In this document: piece after piece, positions 1 to 9,833 of the stretch
How the letters are laid out: the number at the start of each line of letters is the position of its first letter
Numbering within the stretch: the first letter of the stretch is position 1
Assembly: GCA_905182325.1 (NCBI GenBank)
Contig: CAJJBD010000013.1
Span: 1-64,000 of the forward strand
DNA from: an uncultured Planktomarina sp.
Lineage (GTDB): Bacteria; Pseudomonadota; Alphaproteobacteria; Rhodobacterales; Rhodobacteraceae
Length of the DNA stretch: 64,000 nucleotides
Direction of reading: 5' to 3'
Made by a program: the position numbers and the translations under genes
Notes under the pieces: generated by a model
Told to the model about the DNA's origin: nothing
Database searches by the model: none
Seen by the model: only the letters and a program-made list of their open reading frames with translations

Positions 1-530
1 CAGGTACCTATCATGGTAATCCCTAAGATCATATTATTGCAAATCTTTGCTGCTTGACCATTGCCTGCAGCCCCACAATGCACAGATTTCTGTCCCATGA
101 TCTCAAAAAGGGGGCCTGCGGTTGCGAAAGCTTGATCGGTTCCGCCGACCATAAATGTGAGCGTACCAGCTGTCGCACCTCCAACCCCACCAGAGACTGG
201 CGCATCAAGAAAGCCTATCCCATGACCTTGCGCGAGTTGATCGATCATCCGTGCTGAGGCCACGTCAATGGTGGAGCAATCTAACAGAACTCCGCCTTCT
301 TTCATAATAGGTAAAATATCTTTGGCGACCGAGTGGGCAATTACACCATTGGGCAGCATCGTGATCACCACATCCGTACCGATGGCAGCATCTTGTGCAG
401 TCTGTGCCTTAGTTACACCTGTGGGGATTACACCGACGAGATCAAAGCCCACAACCTCATTTCCTGCATTGACTAAATTTATGGCCATGGGCGCGCCCAT
501 ATTTCCAAGTCCAACAAATCCAATTTTCAT
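1..530 (-). CDS. mmsB: 3-hydroxyisobutyrate dehydrogenase (C-terminus beyond window)
   Basis: NAD-dependent oxidation of 3-hydroxyisobutyrate to methylmalonate semialdehyde in valine degradation. About 176 N-terminal residues lie in the window. They begin MKIGFVGLGNMG, a Rossmann GxGxxG fold of the 6-phosphogluconate-dehydrogenase superfamily. The substrate-binding stretch DAPVSGG follows near residue 120, and GNGQAAKICNN near residues 160-170 carries the catalytic lysine of the family. The gene is the last seen in an operon with the hydrolase gene, which stops one base upstream of this ATG, so the two are probably co-translated. Truncation is by the window edge only. The family is clear; that the substrate is 3-hydroxyisobutyrate rather than another beta-hydroxyacid is inferred from the operon. 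Confidence 0.92.
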   Translation of the reverse strand, partial: MKIGFVGLGNMGAPMAINLVNAGNEVVGFDLVGVIPTGVTKAQTAQDAAIGTDVVITMLPNGVIAHSVAKDILPIMKEGGVLLDCSTIDVASARMIDQLAQGHGIGFLDAPVSGGVGGATAGTLTFMVGGTDQAFATAGPLFEIMGQKSVHCGAAGNGQAAKICNNMILGITMIGT

Positions 531-531
531 T

Positions 532-1569
532 TTATGTCTCCGTAAGGTCTAAGGAAAGCGGCCCAAGAGGGCGCAACATAGCGCTGGCAGCGGACAGCAA
601 GGGGTCTGTTAAGCCGTGCTGCCATTTTGGACTTTTATCTTTATCGATCACCAAGGCACGAATGCCCTCGATAAAATCTCCTTCCTCGGCTGATCGATGG
701 GTGAAGCGATATTCCATCTCTAAGGCAGGTACGATATCATTTAATCCTCGAACGCGGTGTATCATCTCAATAGTGGCAGCCATGGCTAAAGGACTTGGTT
801 TTTCCAGCTTTTTTAGGGTTTCGAGCGCAAACCTCCCGCCCGTGTGCTGCAGGTTAATGATTATATCAGAAAAATATTCGCCACGAAAAAATTCGTTGAC
901 CTCTGCCTCAATGCTCAACAGTGGCGCAGGACCGGGGTCCACGGCCGCTTGTGGGAGGACTTCAGTCCTACCTGTATCGCATAAGGCTTTGATCATATTT
1001 GGCCATTGATCGCGTGGAATATAGTAATCCGCAAAGCCTGCAAATATAGCATCTGCTGGCCCCATCCGGCTAGTAGTAGTACCTAAGTATTCGCCAAATC
1101 GACCAGGTGAACGGGCCAAAAGTAATGACCCACCAACGTCTGGGACCAAACCAATGCTACATTCAGGCATAGCAATTTGACTATTGGCGCAGACTACCCG
1201 ATGTGAAACATGGCACCCGAGACCTACACCGCCACCCATAGTAAAGCCATGCAAAAAGCTCACAATAGGTTTTGGACTGGTGGCCAGTTTAGCATTTAGG
1301 CGGTATTCATCAGTCCAAAACTTACGCCCATACTCAAAGTTACCAGCTTTAGCCGTTTCATACATCACTGTAATATCACCGCCGGAACAAAAAGCTCGAT
1401 CTCCTGCTGCATCCAGTATTATTACGGTAACCTTTGGATCTGCTTCCCAAAGGTCTAAAGCGGCTTCAATTTCAAGGCACATCTCATAGGTTAATGCGTT
1501 CAAGGCTTTAGCACGGTTTAAGGTAATTCGGCCTGCAGTGCCTTCAACCTGGACAATCAAGTCGCTCAT
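532..1569 (-). CDS. 3-hydroxyisobutyryl-CoA hydrolase (enoyl-CoA hydratase superfamily)
   Basis: Crotonase-fold protein of 345 residues, the usual length of HIBCH-type hydrolases and longer than the roughly 260 of enoyl-CoA hydratases. The CoA-binding oxyanion segment HGFTMGGGVGLG lies near residue 107. It is followed by MPECSIGLVPDVGG, with the glutamate and aspartate positions typical of hydrolases. The expected reaction is hydrolysis of 3-hydroxyisobutyryl-CoA to free 3-hydroxyisobutyrate, which the next gene (mmsB) oxidises. Its ATG overlaps the stop of the upstream acyl-CoA dehydrogenase by four bases, supporting operon expression. An annotation as plain enoyl-CoA hydratase is possible, but length and context favour the hydrolase. 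Confidence 0.88.
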   Translation of the reverse strand: MSDLIVQVEGTAGRITLNRAKALNALTYEMCLEIEAALDLWEADPKVTVIILDAAGDRAFCSGGDITVMYETAKAGNFEYGRKFWTDEYRLNAKLATSPKPIVSFLHGFTMGGGVGLGCHVSHRVVCANSQIAMPECSIGLVPDVGGSLLLARSPGRFGEYLGTTTSRMGPADAIFAGFADYYIPRDQWPNMIKALCDTGRTEVLPQAAVDPGPAPLLSIEAEVNEFFRGEYFSDIIINLQHTGGRFALETLKKLEKPSPLAMAATIEMIHRVRGLNDIVPALEMEYRFTHRSAEEGDFIEGIRALVIDKDKSPKWQHGLTDPLLSAASAMLRPLGPLSLDLTET

Positions 1570-2702
1570 GCATTTAATCCGCGGGCAATGATCACCCGCA
1601 TAATTTCATTAGTACCCTCTAAAATTTGATGAACCCGTAGGTCACGCACAATTTTTTCAACGCCATAATCGGCTAGGTAACCGTATCCACCATGCAACTG
1701 CAGACAATCATTGGCCACTTTGCTGCCCATGTCGGTTACTAACTTTTTTGCCATAGCACAGAATTGCGTAGCGTCAGGTGCGCAGTTATCAAGTTTCCAA
1801 GCTGCTTGGCGCAGGAAGGTACGGCCAGACTGTAGTTCAATCTCCATATCGGCCAAGCGAAACTGAAGAGCTTGAAACTGATCAATTGACTTTCCGAAGG
1901 CCTTACGTTCAGCCATATAGGCTCTGGTCTGATTAAAGGCTTGCTGAGCTGCCCCAAGGGAACAAGCTGCTATATTGAGTCGCCCACCATCAAGTCCGGC
2001 CATTGCATAGGAAAATCCGTGGCCCTCGTCGCCTAAAAGGTTTTCGATTGGTGTCTTGCACTCATCTAGTTGTACCTGCCGAGTGGGTTGTGAACGCCAA
2101 CCCATCTTCTCTTCCAAGCCGCCAAAGGAGAGCCCCTCAGCACCGTCCTCAACTATTAAAGCTGTGATGCCCTTTGGACTATCATCTCCGGTGCGTGACA
2201 TAATAATATAGGCGTCTGAGTAGCCACCACCAGAAATAAAGGCTTTGGTACCCGTGAGGCTATAATCTGTATTGGATTTATCTGCTTTGGTTTTCAACGC
2301 AGACGCATCGGAGCCGGTGCTAGGCTCGGTCAGGCAGTACGAGAAAAACATCTCCATGCTAAGCGCCCTCGGCAGATACTTCGCCCGCAGAGCATCTGAT
2401 CCAAATTTGTCAATCATCGCGGCGCACATGTTATGGATAGACAGAAAAGCTGCCACAGAGGGACATGCCATGGACAGAGCCTCAAACACTAATGTGGCAT
2501 CCAAACGTGTTAGACCTGACCCTCCGCTGCGTTCACGCACATATAGGCCCCCAAAGCCCAGCTCAGCAAGCTGTGGCCATAGAGTTTTAGGAATTTCGCC
2601 AGCAGTTTCCCACTCGCGAGCGAATGGTGCTATTTGAGTTGCGCCAAAACCTTGTGCCATATCAAATATGGCTGTCTGTTCCTCGGAGAGTGCAAAATCC
2701 AT
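1566..2702 (-). CDS. Acyl-CoA dehydrogenase, probably isobutyryl-CoA dehydrogenase
   Basis: FAD-dependent acyl-CoA dehydrogenase of 378 residues, the standard length. The N-terminal helical domain is followed by the flavin-contacting CLTEPSTGSDASALKT near residue 125 and a C-terminal helical domain with QLHGGYGY. The terminal HQILEGTNEIMR carries the catalytic glutamate at the position used by short and branched-chain acyl-CoA dehydrogenases. Given the neighbouring mmsA, mmsB and hydrolase genes, the likely substrate is isobutyryl-CoA, oxidised to methacrylyl-CoA in valine breakdown. No dedicated methacrylyl-CoA hydratase is seen nearby, so that step may use a general enoyl-CoA hydratase elsewhere. 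Confidence 0.9.
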   Translation of the reverse strand: MDFALSEEQTAIFDMAQGFGATQIAPFAREWETAGEIPKTLWPQLAELGFGGLYVRERSGGSGLTRLDATLVFEALSMACPSVAAFLSIHNMCAAMIDKFGSDALRAKYLPRALSMEMFFSYCLTEPSTGSDASALKTKADKSNTDYSLTGTKAFISGGGYSDAYIIMSRTGDDSPKGITALIVEDGAEGLSFGGLEEKMGWRSQPTRQVQLDECKTPIENLLGDEGHGFSYAMAGLDGGRLNIAACSLGAAQQAFNQTRAYMAERKAFGKSIDQFQALQFRLADMEIELQSGRTFLRQAAWKLDNCAPDATQFCAMAKKLVTDMGSKVANDCLQLHGGYGYLADYGVEKIVRDLRVHQILEGTNEIMRVIIARGLNA

Positions 2703-2747
2703 GGGCAGGTCCTCCGGTTGCTTGTGTATAAGTAAACCAAATCCTAA

Positions 2748-2761
2748 ACTAGGATCCTAGT
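2748..2761. promoter_or_regulatory. Perfect 14-bp palindrome between mmsA and acyl-CoA dehydrogenase
   Basis: ACTAGGATCCTAGT is a perfect palindrome in the 128-bp gap between mmsA (upstream on the minus strand) and the acyl-CoA dehydrogenase gene. It could be an operator or a weak hairpin: stem ACTAG/CTAGT, loop GATC, followed on the plus strand by a short T-run. No regulator gene adjoins it, so its role is not assigned. Confidence 0.25.
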
Positions 2762-2830
2762 CTATTTTTTAAGCGCCATAGTCAGTAATCGGAGCCCAGT
2801 TTGGCCCCAAAATTTAAACTAATTATTGTG

Positions 2831-4330
2831 TCACTCCATTATTGGAATGCTGAATTCGCCACCTTCTTTAAGGCCTGACGGCCAGCGGGCTGTCACGGTC
2901 TTTGTACGCGTATAGAATTTAAATGCATCTGGACCATGTTGGTTAAGATCTCCAAACACTGATTTCTTCCAACCACCAAAGGTATGATAGGCCAATGGTA
3001 CTGGAATAGGGACGTTGATACCAATCATACCAACATTGACGCGATTGGCAAAATCACGGGCTGTATCGCCATCGCGGGTAAATATTGCCGTACCGTTTCC
3101 ATATTCATGATCCATGGCAAGACCGAGAGCCTCCTCATAGGTTTGCGCGCGCACAGTGGAGAGTACAGGACCAAATATTTCATACTTATAAATATCCATA
3201 TCTTTGGTAACGTTATCAAATAGGTGCGCGCCTACAAAAAACCCATCTTCATAGCCTTGGAGGTTGAAGTTACGACCGTCCACAACTAATTTTGCTCCTT
3301 GGTCTATGCCAGTTTGCACTAAGCGCTCAATGTTGGCTTTGGCTGCGGCGGTGACCACGGGACCGTAGTCGACATCACTGCCTGCTGTGTAGGGGCCAAC
3401 CTTCAGTGCTTCCACTCGAGGGATAAGCTTTTCCATCAATCTATCTGCTGTATCGTCGCCTACAGGCACTGCTACAGAGATGGCCATGCAGCGCTCGCCA
3501 GCGGCACCATAGCCTGCACCTAGCAGAGCGTCAGCGGCTTGATCCATGTCTGCGTCGGGCATGATAATCATATGGTTTTTAGCGCCACCAAAGCACTGGA
3601 CGCGTTTGCCTTCTGCGCAGCCTGTTGCATAGATATATTCAGCAATGGGTGTCGAACCCACAAAGCCAATCGATTGGATTACATCATGATGCAAGATAGC
3701 ATCGACAGCTTCCTTATCACCATTCACAACTTGCAAAATTCCCTTAGGCAAGCCAGCCTCTTCGAACAATTCAGCAAGCATCAAAGGCACTGATGGATCG
3801 CGCTCAGATGGTTTAAGGATAAACGCATTTCCGCAAGCAATTGCCGGAGCGAACATCCACATTGGGATCATAGCAGGGAAGTTGAATGGCGTGATACCAG
3901 CAGTTACGCCCAAGGATTGACGCATAGAGTACATATCGATGCCTGGTCCGGCGCTATCTGTATATTCACCCTTCAATAATTGTGGTGCGCCTATGCAATA
4001 TTCCACAACTTCCAAGCCGCGAATAACATCACCCTTGGCGTCGGGGATGGTTTTGCCATGCTCGTGGCTGAGTGCCTCAGCTAATTTTTCCATATCACGA
4101 TTCAAAAGATCCACGAATTTCATTAAAACACGGGCACGGCGTTGTGGGTTTACAGACGCCCAACTCTGTTGGGCAGCCGTTGCAAAAACTACGGCTTGAT
4201 CCATCTCTGCTGCATTGGCTAATGGCACAGTGGCCTGAATTTCTCCAGTTGCTGGATTGTAAACATCAGCAAATCGACCAGATGTACCTTTTACATGCGC
4301 GCCGTTTATATAGTGGGTAAGCTCTTGCAT
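2831..4330 (-). CDS. mmsA: Methylmalonate-semialdehyde dehydrogenase (CoA-acylating)
   Basis: Aldehyde dehydrogenase superfamily member of 499 residues, the normal size for MmsA. It converts methylmalonate semialdehyde, CoA and NAD to propionyl-CoA, the last step of the valine branch. The sequence shows GITPFNFPAMIPMWM near residue 140, typical of the MmsA/IolA subfamily, the cofactor segment GFVGSTPIAEYIY, and the catalytic cysteine in GAAGERCMAIS near residue 285. It is the first gene of the minus-strand valine operon, with a 423-bp upstream region that probably holds the promoter. Malonate-semialdehyde could also be a substrate, but the operon favours valine degradation. Confidence 0.95.
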   Translation of the reverse strand: MQELTHYINGAHVKGTSGRFADVYNPATGEIQATVPLANAAEMDQAVVFATAAQQSWASVNPQRRARVLMKFVDLLNRDMEKLAEALSHEHGKTIPDAKGDVIRGLEVVEYCIGAPQLLKGEYTDSAGPGIDMYSMRQSLGVTAGITPFNFPAMIPMWMFAPAIACGNAFILKPSERDPSVPLMLAELFEEAGLPKGILQVVNGDKEAVDAILHHDVIQSIGFVGSTPIAEYIYATGCAEGKRVQCFGGAKNHMIIMPDADMDQAADALLGAGYGAAGERCMAISVAVPVGDDTADRLMEKLIPRVEALKVGPYTAGSDVDYGPVVTAAAKANIERLVQTGIDQGAKLVVDGRNFNLQGYEDGFFVGAHLFDNVTKDMDIYKYEIFGPVLSTVRAQTYEEALGLAMDHEYGNGTAIFTRDGDTARDFANRVNVGMIGINVPIPVPLAYHTFGGWKKSVFGDLNQHGPDAFKFYTRTKTVTARWPSGLKEGGEFSIPIME

Positions 4331-4753
4331 AAAATTTCTCCTCAGGTTTGAGCTAACCTAGCCTCACAGCTGCTTAAATAAAAGGGGAATTAAACCAAAT
4401 TAAAATACTAAAACGTGAGGTTTTTAACTAGAATTGAAACGATTTCATCCCCTCAAGAAGTGAGCGCCGACATCGTCCGCAAATTTGTCGTTAATTTCTT
4501 GCCGGGATAGTGTTGTATTTCGTCAAGTCACTGTTCCATTATTTGCAGATTTTATCAGGTTTGAGTCGATTTTTTTTAATATAGAGTTTAACTCATTTTA
4601 TTGAGCAGCGTTAAGAGGAAGTGTATCTATTATATCGCGTTCTCTGGCTCTGAAAAATTGGTTTATGCTCGCTTTTTTGTGCTTAGGTCTGCCAAATGCT
4701 TGCAATTTTTTTAAAATATGGCTTCTTGTCTTTAATCAATTGGAGAATGCTAT
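4331..4753. other. Intergenic region between divergent mmsA and coaD, no gene seen
   Basis: The 423-bp stretch is AT-rich and has stops in all frames. It must contain the promoters of the divergent mmsA and coaD. A GGAGA ribosome-binding site lies just before the coaD ATG. No tRNA-like or strong hairpin structure was recognised. Confidence 0.6.
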
Positions 4754-5248
4754 ATGCGCGTAGGCCTTTACCCTGGAACTTTTGATCCCATAACTCTGGG
4801 CCACATTGATATTATCCGTCGTGGCTGTGCACTAGTTGACCGCTTGGTAATTGGTGTGGCCATTAATAGTGATAAGGGGCCTTTGTTTGATCTGGAGGAA
4901 CGTGTCAATATGATTAGTGAAGAGTCTCGACTACTGAATTTGGAAACGGGAATTGAGATAATCGTCCATCCATTTGAAAACTTACTTATCGATTGCGCCC
5001 GGGATGTAGGGGCTAGTATAATTCTGCGTGGTTTAAGAGCCGTTGCAGATTTTGAGTATGAGTATCAGATGGTTGGTATGAACCGCCAACTCGACAGTAG
5101 TATCGAAACTGTCTTTTTAATGGCTGAGGCCCATCACCAAGCAATTTCATCCAAGTTAGTTAAAGAAATATGTGGGTTACGTGGAGATGTTTCCAAATTT
5201 GTGACACCAAAGGTCAATATGGCCTTGAAAGGTCGTTTGATCAATTAG
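4754..5248 (+). CDS. coaD: Phosphopantetheine adenylyltransferase
   Basis: Fourth step of coenzyme A synthesis: 4'-phosphopantetheine plus ATP gives dephospho-CoA. The 164-residue protein has the usual length and starts MRVGLYPGTFDPITLGHIDI, containing the T-x-G-H nucleotidyltransferase motif (TLGH). RGLRAVADFEYE near residue 90 and ISSKLVKEI near residue 130 are the conserved ATP-binding signatures. A GGAGA ribosome-binding site stands nine bases before the ATG. The stop codon overlaps, tail to tail, the stop of the convergent gap gene by four bases, so no terminator separates them. Confidence 0.97.
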   Translation: MRVGLYPGTFDPITLGHIDIIRRGCALVDRLVIGVAINSDKGPLFDLEERVNMISEESRLLNLETGIEIIVHPFENLLIDCARDVGASIILRGLRAVADFEYEYQMVGMNRQLDSSIETVFLMAEAHHQAISSKLVKEICGLRGDVSKFVTPKVNMALKGRLIN

Positions 5249-6246
5249 ATCAGTTTGCCCATTTCAACAGCCGTATCTGCCATGCGGTTTGAGAAGGCCC
5301 ATTCATTGTCATACCATGCTAATACTCGCACCATGTCGCCGCCCATAATCAATGTCTGATCTGCATGAAAAACTGATGAATGTGGGTCATGGTTAAAATC
5401 AGACGAGACTAATGGCTCTTCAATAACGTCTAATATGCCTTTTAATGGTCCAGCAGCTGCCGCCTGCATCATGGCAGTGATCTCGGCTATATCTGTCTTT
5501 CGGCCGGCCTCGAATGTTAGATCGACAGCTGATACATTTGGCGTTGGCACACGCATCGCCACGCCATCTAGCTTGCCCTTCAAATCTGGTAGTACCAGAC
5601 CCACAGCCTTAGCTGCTCCGGTGGTGGTTGGGATCATCGACAGTGCCGCAGCACGCCCACGGTACAGATCGCCATGAGCGCGGTCCAATGTGGGTTGATC
5701 GCCGGTGTAACTGTGAATTGTAGTCATTAAACCGCGTTTAATGCCAATGTTATCATGCAAAACTTTAGCGATTGGCGCCAAACAGTTTGTTGTGCAAGAT
5801 GCATTTGAAACGATCAAATCTCCTGCGTTTAAAGTATTGTGATTAACACCATATACAATTGTTTTATCGGCATCTTTACCTGGGGCTGAAATTAGTATGC
5901 GTGAGGAGCCATTTTCGAGATAGGACTGACAAGCAGCTTTGGATATAAAAATTCCAGTGCATTCCATCACAATATCAACGTCGGACCATGGCAAATCAGC
6001 TGGATTTTTTATTGTGGTCACTCGGATATCATTTTTCCCTATAGTAAAAAAGTCCTTTCCAGCCGTAATTTCTGTTTGAAACCGGCCATGGACAGAGTCA
6101 TACTTCAACAAGTGTAGATTGCTTTGGAGAGTGCCTAGGTCATTTATAGCAATCACTTCCAAGTCAGACCGCCCGGTTTCGACTATAGCACGCAAAATAT
6201 TACGGCCAATGCGTCCAAATCCATTTATCGCAATTTTCAATGTCAT
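5245..6246 (-). CDS. gap: Glyceraldehyde-3-phosphate dehydrogenase, NAD-type pocket
   Basis: Phosphorylating GAPDH of 333 residues. INGFGRIGRN at the N-terminus is the NAD-binding loop. SNASCTTNCLAP near residue 150 carries the catalytic cysteine, and the conserved AWYDNEWAFSNRM is near the C-terminus. Residue 36 is Asp (in AINDLG), the residue that normally contacts the adenine ribose of NAD and disfavours NADP. It is the downstream member of a same-strand pair with the paralogue at 6438-7439, followed upstream by transketolase. Roseobacters commonly carry such a tkt-gap-gap order. A catabolic, NAD-linked role is inferred. Confidence 0.96.
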   Translation of the reverse strand: MTLKIAINGFGRIGRNILRAIVETGRSDLEVIAINDLGTLQSNLHLLKYDSVHGRFQTEITAGKDFFTIGKNDIRVTTIKNPADLPWSDVDIVMECTGIFISKAACQSYLENGSSRILISAPGKDADKTIVYGVNHNTLNAGDLIVSNASCTTNCLAPIAKVLHDNIGIKRGLMTTIHSYTGDQPTLDRAHGDLYRGRAAALSMIPTTTGAAKAVGLVLPDLKGKLDGVAMRVPTPNVSAVDLTFEAGRKTDIAEITAMMQAAAAGPLKGILDVIEEPLVSSDFNHDPHSSVFHADQTLIMGGDMVRVLAWYDNEWAFSNRMADTAVEMGKLI

Positions 6247-6437
6247 AGTTTCAACTCACTTACTTTGATAGCGCTAACATCAGGTTCACAACTTAAAGTC
6301 AACAAACTTAGTGCGCACCCAAAGAGAAGATCAATCAAAATAATTTTAATAAAAACCAGTAATTAATATTTTTAAAATTAAATTTTAGATGATTTCTCAA
6401 AGATTGTATCAATCAGCGATGTCCTGGATTAGTTAAT

Positions 6438-7439
6438 CTAAGCCAGGGTTCCCATTTTTGCAGCTAAGTCTGCCATTCTGACGGAAAAGCCCCACTCGTT
6501 GTCATACCATGACAAGACTCGCACGGTTGTTCCGCCAATTACTTTGGTTTGTTCAGGGGCGAAAATAGAGGACTCTGAGGTATGGTTGAAATCTATTGAA
6601 ACTTTAGGGGCAGGATCATATCCAATAATCCCTTTCAATTTTCCAGAAGCGGCGTCGGCTACGCAGGCGTTAACCTCTTCCAGTGTCACTCGCCTCGAAG
6701 CTTCAAAAGTAAGGTCAATGCACGACACATTTGGCGTTGGGACGCGAATGGCTGTACCGTCGAGTTTACCAGCCATTTCTGGCAATACCTCTCCGAGGGC
6801 AATTGCTGCACCGGTCGATGTTGGTATTAAAGCTAGAGCTGCAGCACGGGCCCGATAAAGGTCGCTGTGGCGCCGATCGAGAGTTGGCTGATCTCCAGTA
6901 TAGCTATGAATTGTAGTCATAATACCGCGCTCTATACCAATTGAATCGTTTAGAACCTTAACTAATGGCGCCAGGCAATTTGTTGTGCAGGATCCGTTTG
7001 AAACTATTTTATCGGTAGACAATAGCGTATTTTCATTTGCTCCTAAAACAATCGTCCTATCCACATTCTTGGCTGGTGCTGAAATTAAAACTTTCTGGGC
7101 GCCTTGTTGTAGATGAACCTTTGCTTTGTTACCGTCGTTAAAGCTCCCGGTGCATTCCAGAACAACGTCGAGGTTATTCCAATCTAAGTCTGTTGGATCA
7201 TAAGAAGAGAACATCTCGATAGAGCCTCGGCCCAGATTTAGTTTTCCATTTTCAGTTGTGATTTTGCCAGGGAAGCGACCGTGAACGCTGTCGTACCTCA
7301 TTAAGTGGGCGCTAGTTTCTAATGGCCCAGTAGCATTTATCTTCACCACTTTTAAATCGGAACGACTGCTTTCAGAGATGTGGGCCAGAATGCAGCGGCC
7401 TATACGCCCAAACCCATTAATTCCAATTCGCACTGTCAT
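6438..7439 (-). CDS. gap: Glyceraldehyde-3-phosphate dehydrogenase, paralogue with altered cofactor pocket
   Basis: Second GAPDH, also 333 residues, with the catalytic SNGSCTTNCLAP and WYDNEWGFSVRM motifs intact, so it should be active. At the position of Asp36 in the neighbouring copy this protein has Ala (KINATG), which removes the ribose-binding acid that selects NAD over NADP. The likely reading is a dual or NADP-preferring enzyme working in the gluconeogenic direction, as known for GapB-type enzymes; that is inference from one position. The two copies are clearly diverged across their length, so the duplication is old. About 190 bp separates them. Confidence 0.95.
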   Translation of the reverse strand: MTVRIGINGFGRIGRCILAHISESSRSDLKVVKINATGPLETSAHLMRYDSVHGRFPGKITTENGKLNLGRGSIEMFSSYDPTDLDWNNLDVVLECTGSFNDGNKAKVHLQQGAQKVLISAPAKNVDRTIVLGANENTLLSTDKIVSNGSCTTNCLAPLVKVLNDSIGIERGIMTTIHSYTGDQPTLDRRHSDLYRARAAALALIPTSTGAAIALGEVLPEMAGKLDGTAIRVPTPNVSCIDLTFEASRRVTLEEVNACVADAASGKLKGIIGYDPAPKVSIDFNHTSESSIFAPEQTKVIGGTTVRVLSWYDNEWGFSVRMADLAAKMGTLA

Positions 7440-7620
7440 TTTTCACCCCATTCGTCGTATTTTTGATTAACAAGGGATTTTATGGAATGAAAGTTAAAAT
7501 AAGAAATTTGCGCTATGTTAGCGAAAACATTTTAATATCAGTTACTGGTTGCGGTAATTTCTTTGAAAAATGTTATATTTTAATTAAATTACCTGTAATT
7601 CTAATTCAGTTTTTCACTAT

Positions 7621-9636
7621 TTATAATAGCGATCTGACCTTTTCGGTGATGGCCTTAGCTGTAATCCCAAATTTTTGATATAGATGTTCTGCAGGGGCAG
7701 ACGCGCCAAAACTGGTCATCCCAATAAAGCCTGCTTTAGACTCACGGCCGCGCTCCCCTAAAAGCCATTGGTCCCAGCCCATGCGAACGGCTGCTTCTAT
7801 TGCTACGCGGACTGCGCCACTTGGCAAAACACGCCTTCGATAGGCAGCATCTTGCTGCGCAAATAATTCCATACATGGCATGGAAACTACCCGCGTTCCT
7901 ATTCCGTCGGCCTGCAGGAGGTCACGCGCTTGGATCGCAAGGGACACCTCTGTTCCTGTAGCTATCAAGATTACATCACGTTTGCCATTAGCTTCGGCCA
8001 AAATGTAGGCGCCACGTGCGCTGAGGTTTGCATTCTTATAGTTGGTACGTACTGCTGGAACACTTTGACGTGACAAAGCCATTACAGTTGGAGTGCTGGA
8101 TTGGTTTAGGGCTATTTCCCAAGCTTCAGCCGTTTCGGTAGTATCGGCTGGTCTGAAAACTAATGTGTTAGGGGTCGCACGAGAAATGGCTAGATGCTCG
8201 ACTGGTTGGTGAGTTGGACCATCTTCTCCGAGACCGATTGAGTCATGGGTCATAACATACACGGTTGGAACACCCATCAATGCTGACAGGCGCATCGCGC
8301 CGCGGGCATAGTCAGTGAAACACATAAATGTACCACCATAGGGGCGGAGGCCACCGTGCAGCGCTATGCCGTTCAAAGCCGCTGCCATGCCGTGCTCGCG
8401 AATTCCGAAGTAGATATAACGGCCTTTCCGATTTCCTTGGTTAAAAATGCCCATATCATCTGTTTTGGTATTGTTTGAACCGGTCAAATCAGCAGAACCA
8501 CCTACTGTCTCAGTCATTACTGGGTTAACAACCTTCAAAGTACTTTCAGACGCTTTGCGGGTAGCTACCTTGGGAAGATTTACTGCGGCTTCTTTCTTTA
8601 TTGAACGGATGGCTGCGCCTAGTTTTTTTGTGGTCTCACCAGCAAAAGCTCTGTTGAACTGGGTTTGGCGTGAAGGTGATAACTTTTCAAATTGGTTCTC
8701 CCAAATAGCCCTATCTATGGCTCCTCTTATGCCAATTTTTTCCCATTCAGCTTTTACATCAGCTGGAATTTCAAAAGCTCCATAGTTCCAGCCGTATGCG
8801 GCTTTTGCTTCAGCCAGTTGCGCCGCATCGGTTAACGCTCCATGCCCTTTTGAAGTATCTTGGGCTGCGTGACCTAAAGCTATATGAGTTTTGCAAGCAA
8901 TCATTGATGGTTGTTTAGTCTGGCGTGCGACAGACAAGGCTGCGTCAATTGCTTCAGGATCATGCCCATCAATAGCTTGCACATGCCAGCCCGATGCTTT
9001 GAAGCGTTGTACTTGATCTGTATTATCTGACAATTCAACTGGGCCGTCTATTGTAATATTATTATCATCCCACAGAACTATTAGGTTGCTTAGAGCCTGG
9101 CGTCCGGCCAAGCTAATAGCCTCTTGGCTAATTCCTTCCATCAAACAACCGTCACCTGCGATAACGTATGTCTTATGGTTTTGCACAGTTTTACCATAAG
9201 AGGCTCGTAAAATCTCCTCTGCAATTGCAAAGCCAACCGAATTGGCGAGACCCTGGCCAAGAGGCCCAGTAGTGGTTTCAATTCCTGTAGCATGGCCGTA
9301 CTCTGGGTGACCGGCAGTTTTTGAGCCCCACTGACGAAAGTTTTTAATTTCCGCGAGTGTCATGTCTTCGTAACCCGTCAAATGCAAAAGCGAGTAAAGC
9401 AACATTGACCCATGGCCTGCTGACAATATAAAACGATCACGATCTGGCCAGTTTGGCGCTGAGGAATCAAATTTTAGATGCTTCTCGAATAACACGGTGG
9501 CTACATCTGCCATTCCTATTGCCATTCCAGAATGTCCAGAATTAGCTGCGGCTACAGCATCAAGGGTTAGCGCTCGGATAGCAGCAGCTTTCTTCCAATG
9601 GGCGGGGTTTTTTGAAGCAAGTGCTTTAAGATCCAC
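7621..9636 (-). CDS. tkt: Transketolase
   Basis: Thiamine-diphosphate enzyme of the non-oxidative pentose phosphate pathway, 671 residues, the normal length. The N-terminal domain has [14 protein letters not shown] near residue 33, the TPP-binding [12 protein letters not shown] near residue 160 and the metal-site [10 protein letters not shown]. The central domain has [14 protein letters not shown] with the catalytic glutamate, and [17 protein letters not shown] follows. The start is a GTG (GTG GAT CTT AAA), which fits the family N-terminus. It sits upstream of the two gap genes on the same strand, grouping carbon-metabolism genes, and is divergent from the zauP-like/zapA pair. Confidence 0.96.
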   Translation of the reverse strand: MDLKALASKNPAHWKKAAAIRALTLDAVAAANSGHSGMAIGMADVATVLFEKHLKFDSSAPNWPDRDRFILSAGHGSMLLYSLLHLTGYEDMTLAEIKNFRQWGSKTAGHPEYGHATGIETTTGPLGQGLANSVGFAIAEEILRASYGKTVQNHKTYVIAGDGCLMEGISQEAISLAGRQALSNLIVLWDDNNITIDGPVELSDNTDQVQRFKASGWHVQAIDGHDPEAIDAALSVARQTKQPSMIACKTHIALGHAAQDTSKGHGALTDAAQLAEAKAAYGWNYGAFEIPADVKAEWEKIGIRGAIDRAIWENQFEKLSPSRQTQFNRAFAGETTKKLGAAIRSIKKEAAVNLPKVATRKASESTLKVVNPVMTETVGGSADLTGSNNTKTDDMGIFNQGNRKGRYIYFGIREHGMAAALNGIALHGGLRPYGGTFMCFTDYARGAMRLSALMGVPTVYVMTHDSIGLGEDGPTHQPVEHLAISRATPNTLVFRPADTTETAEAWEIALNQSSTPTVMALSRQSVPAVRTNYKNANLSARGAYILAEANGKRDVILIATGTEVSLAIQARDLLQADGIGTRVVSMPCMELFAQQDAAYRRRVLPSGAVRVAIEAAVRMGWDQWLLGERGRESKAGFIGMTSFGASAPAEHLYQKFGITAKAITEKVRSLL

Positions 9637-9833
9637 GGCTAAAACTTTCTTTGTTGTCTAGTCTCAAGGGTTCCTATCAACTAAAGATAAAATATCAAGT
9701 AAGCTATTTTAATTTGCAAACGCATCAATGTCTCTCTGCCTTGGACCTTTTGCCATTCTTACAATATATTATTTTTAATATTTACGATTCGAGACATGCC
9801 TACAAAAACATGTGGCTGGGTAGAGGAGAAGTC

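Noticed and set aside
9651-9833. Upstream extension of the ZauP-like gene
   Set aside because: The extra 61 codons look non-coding and a strong ribosome-binding site precedes the ATG at 9834.
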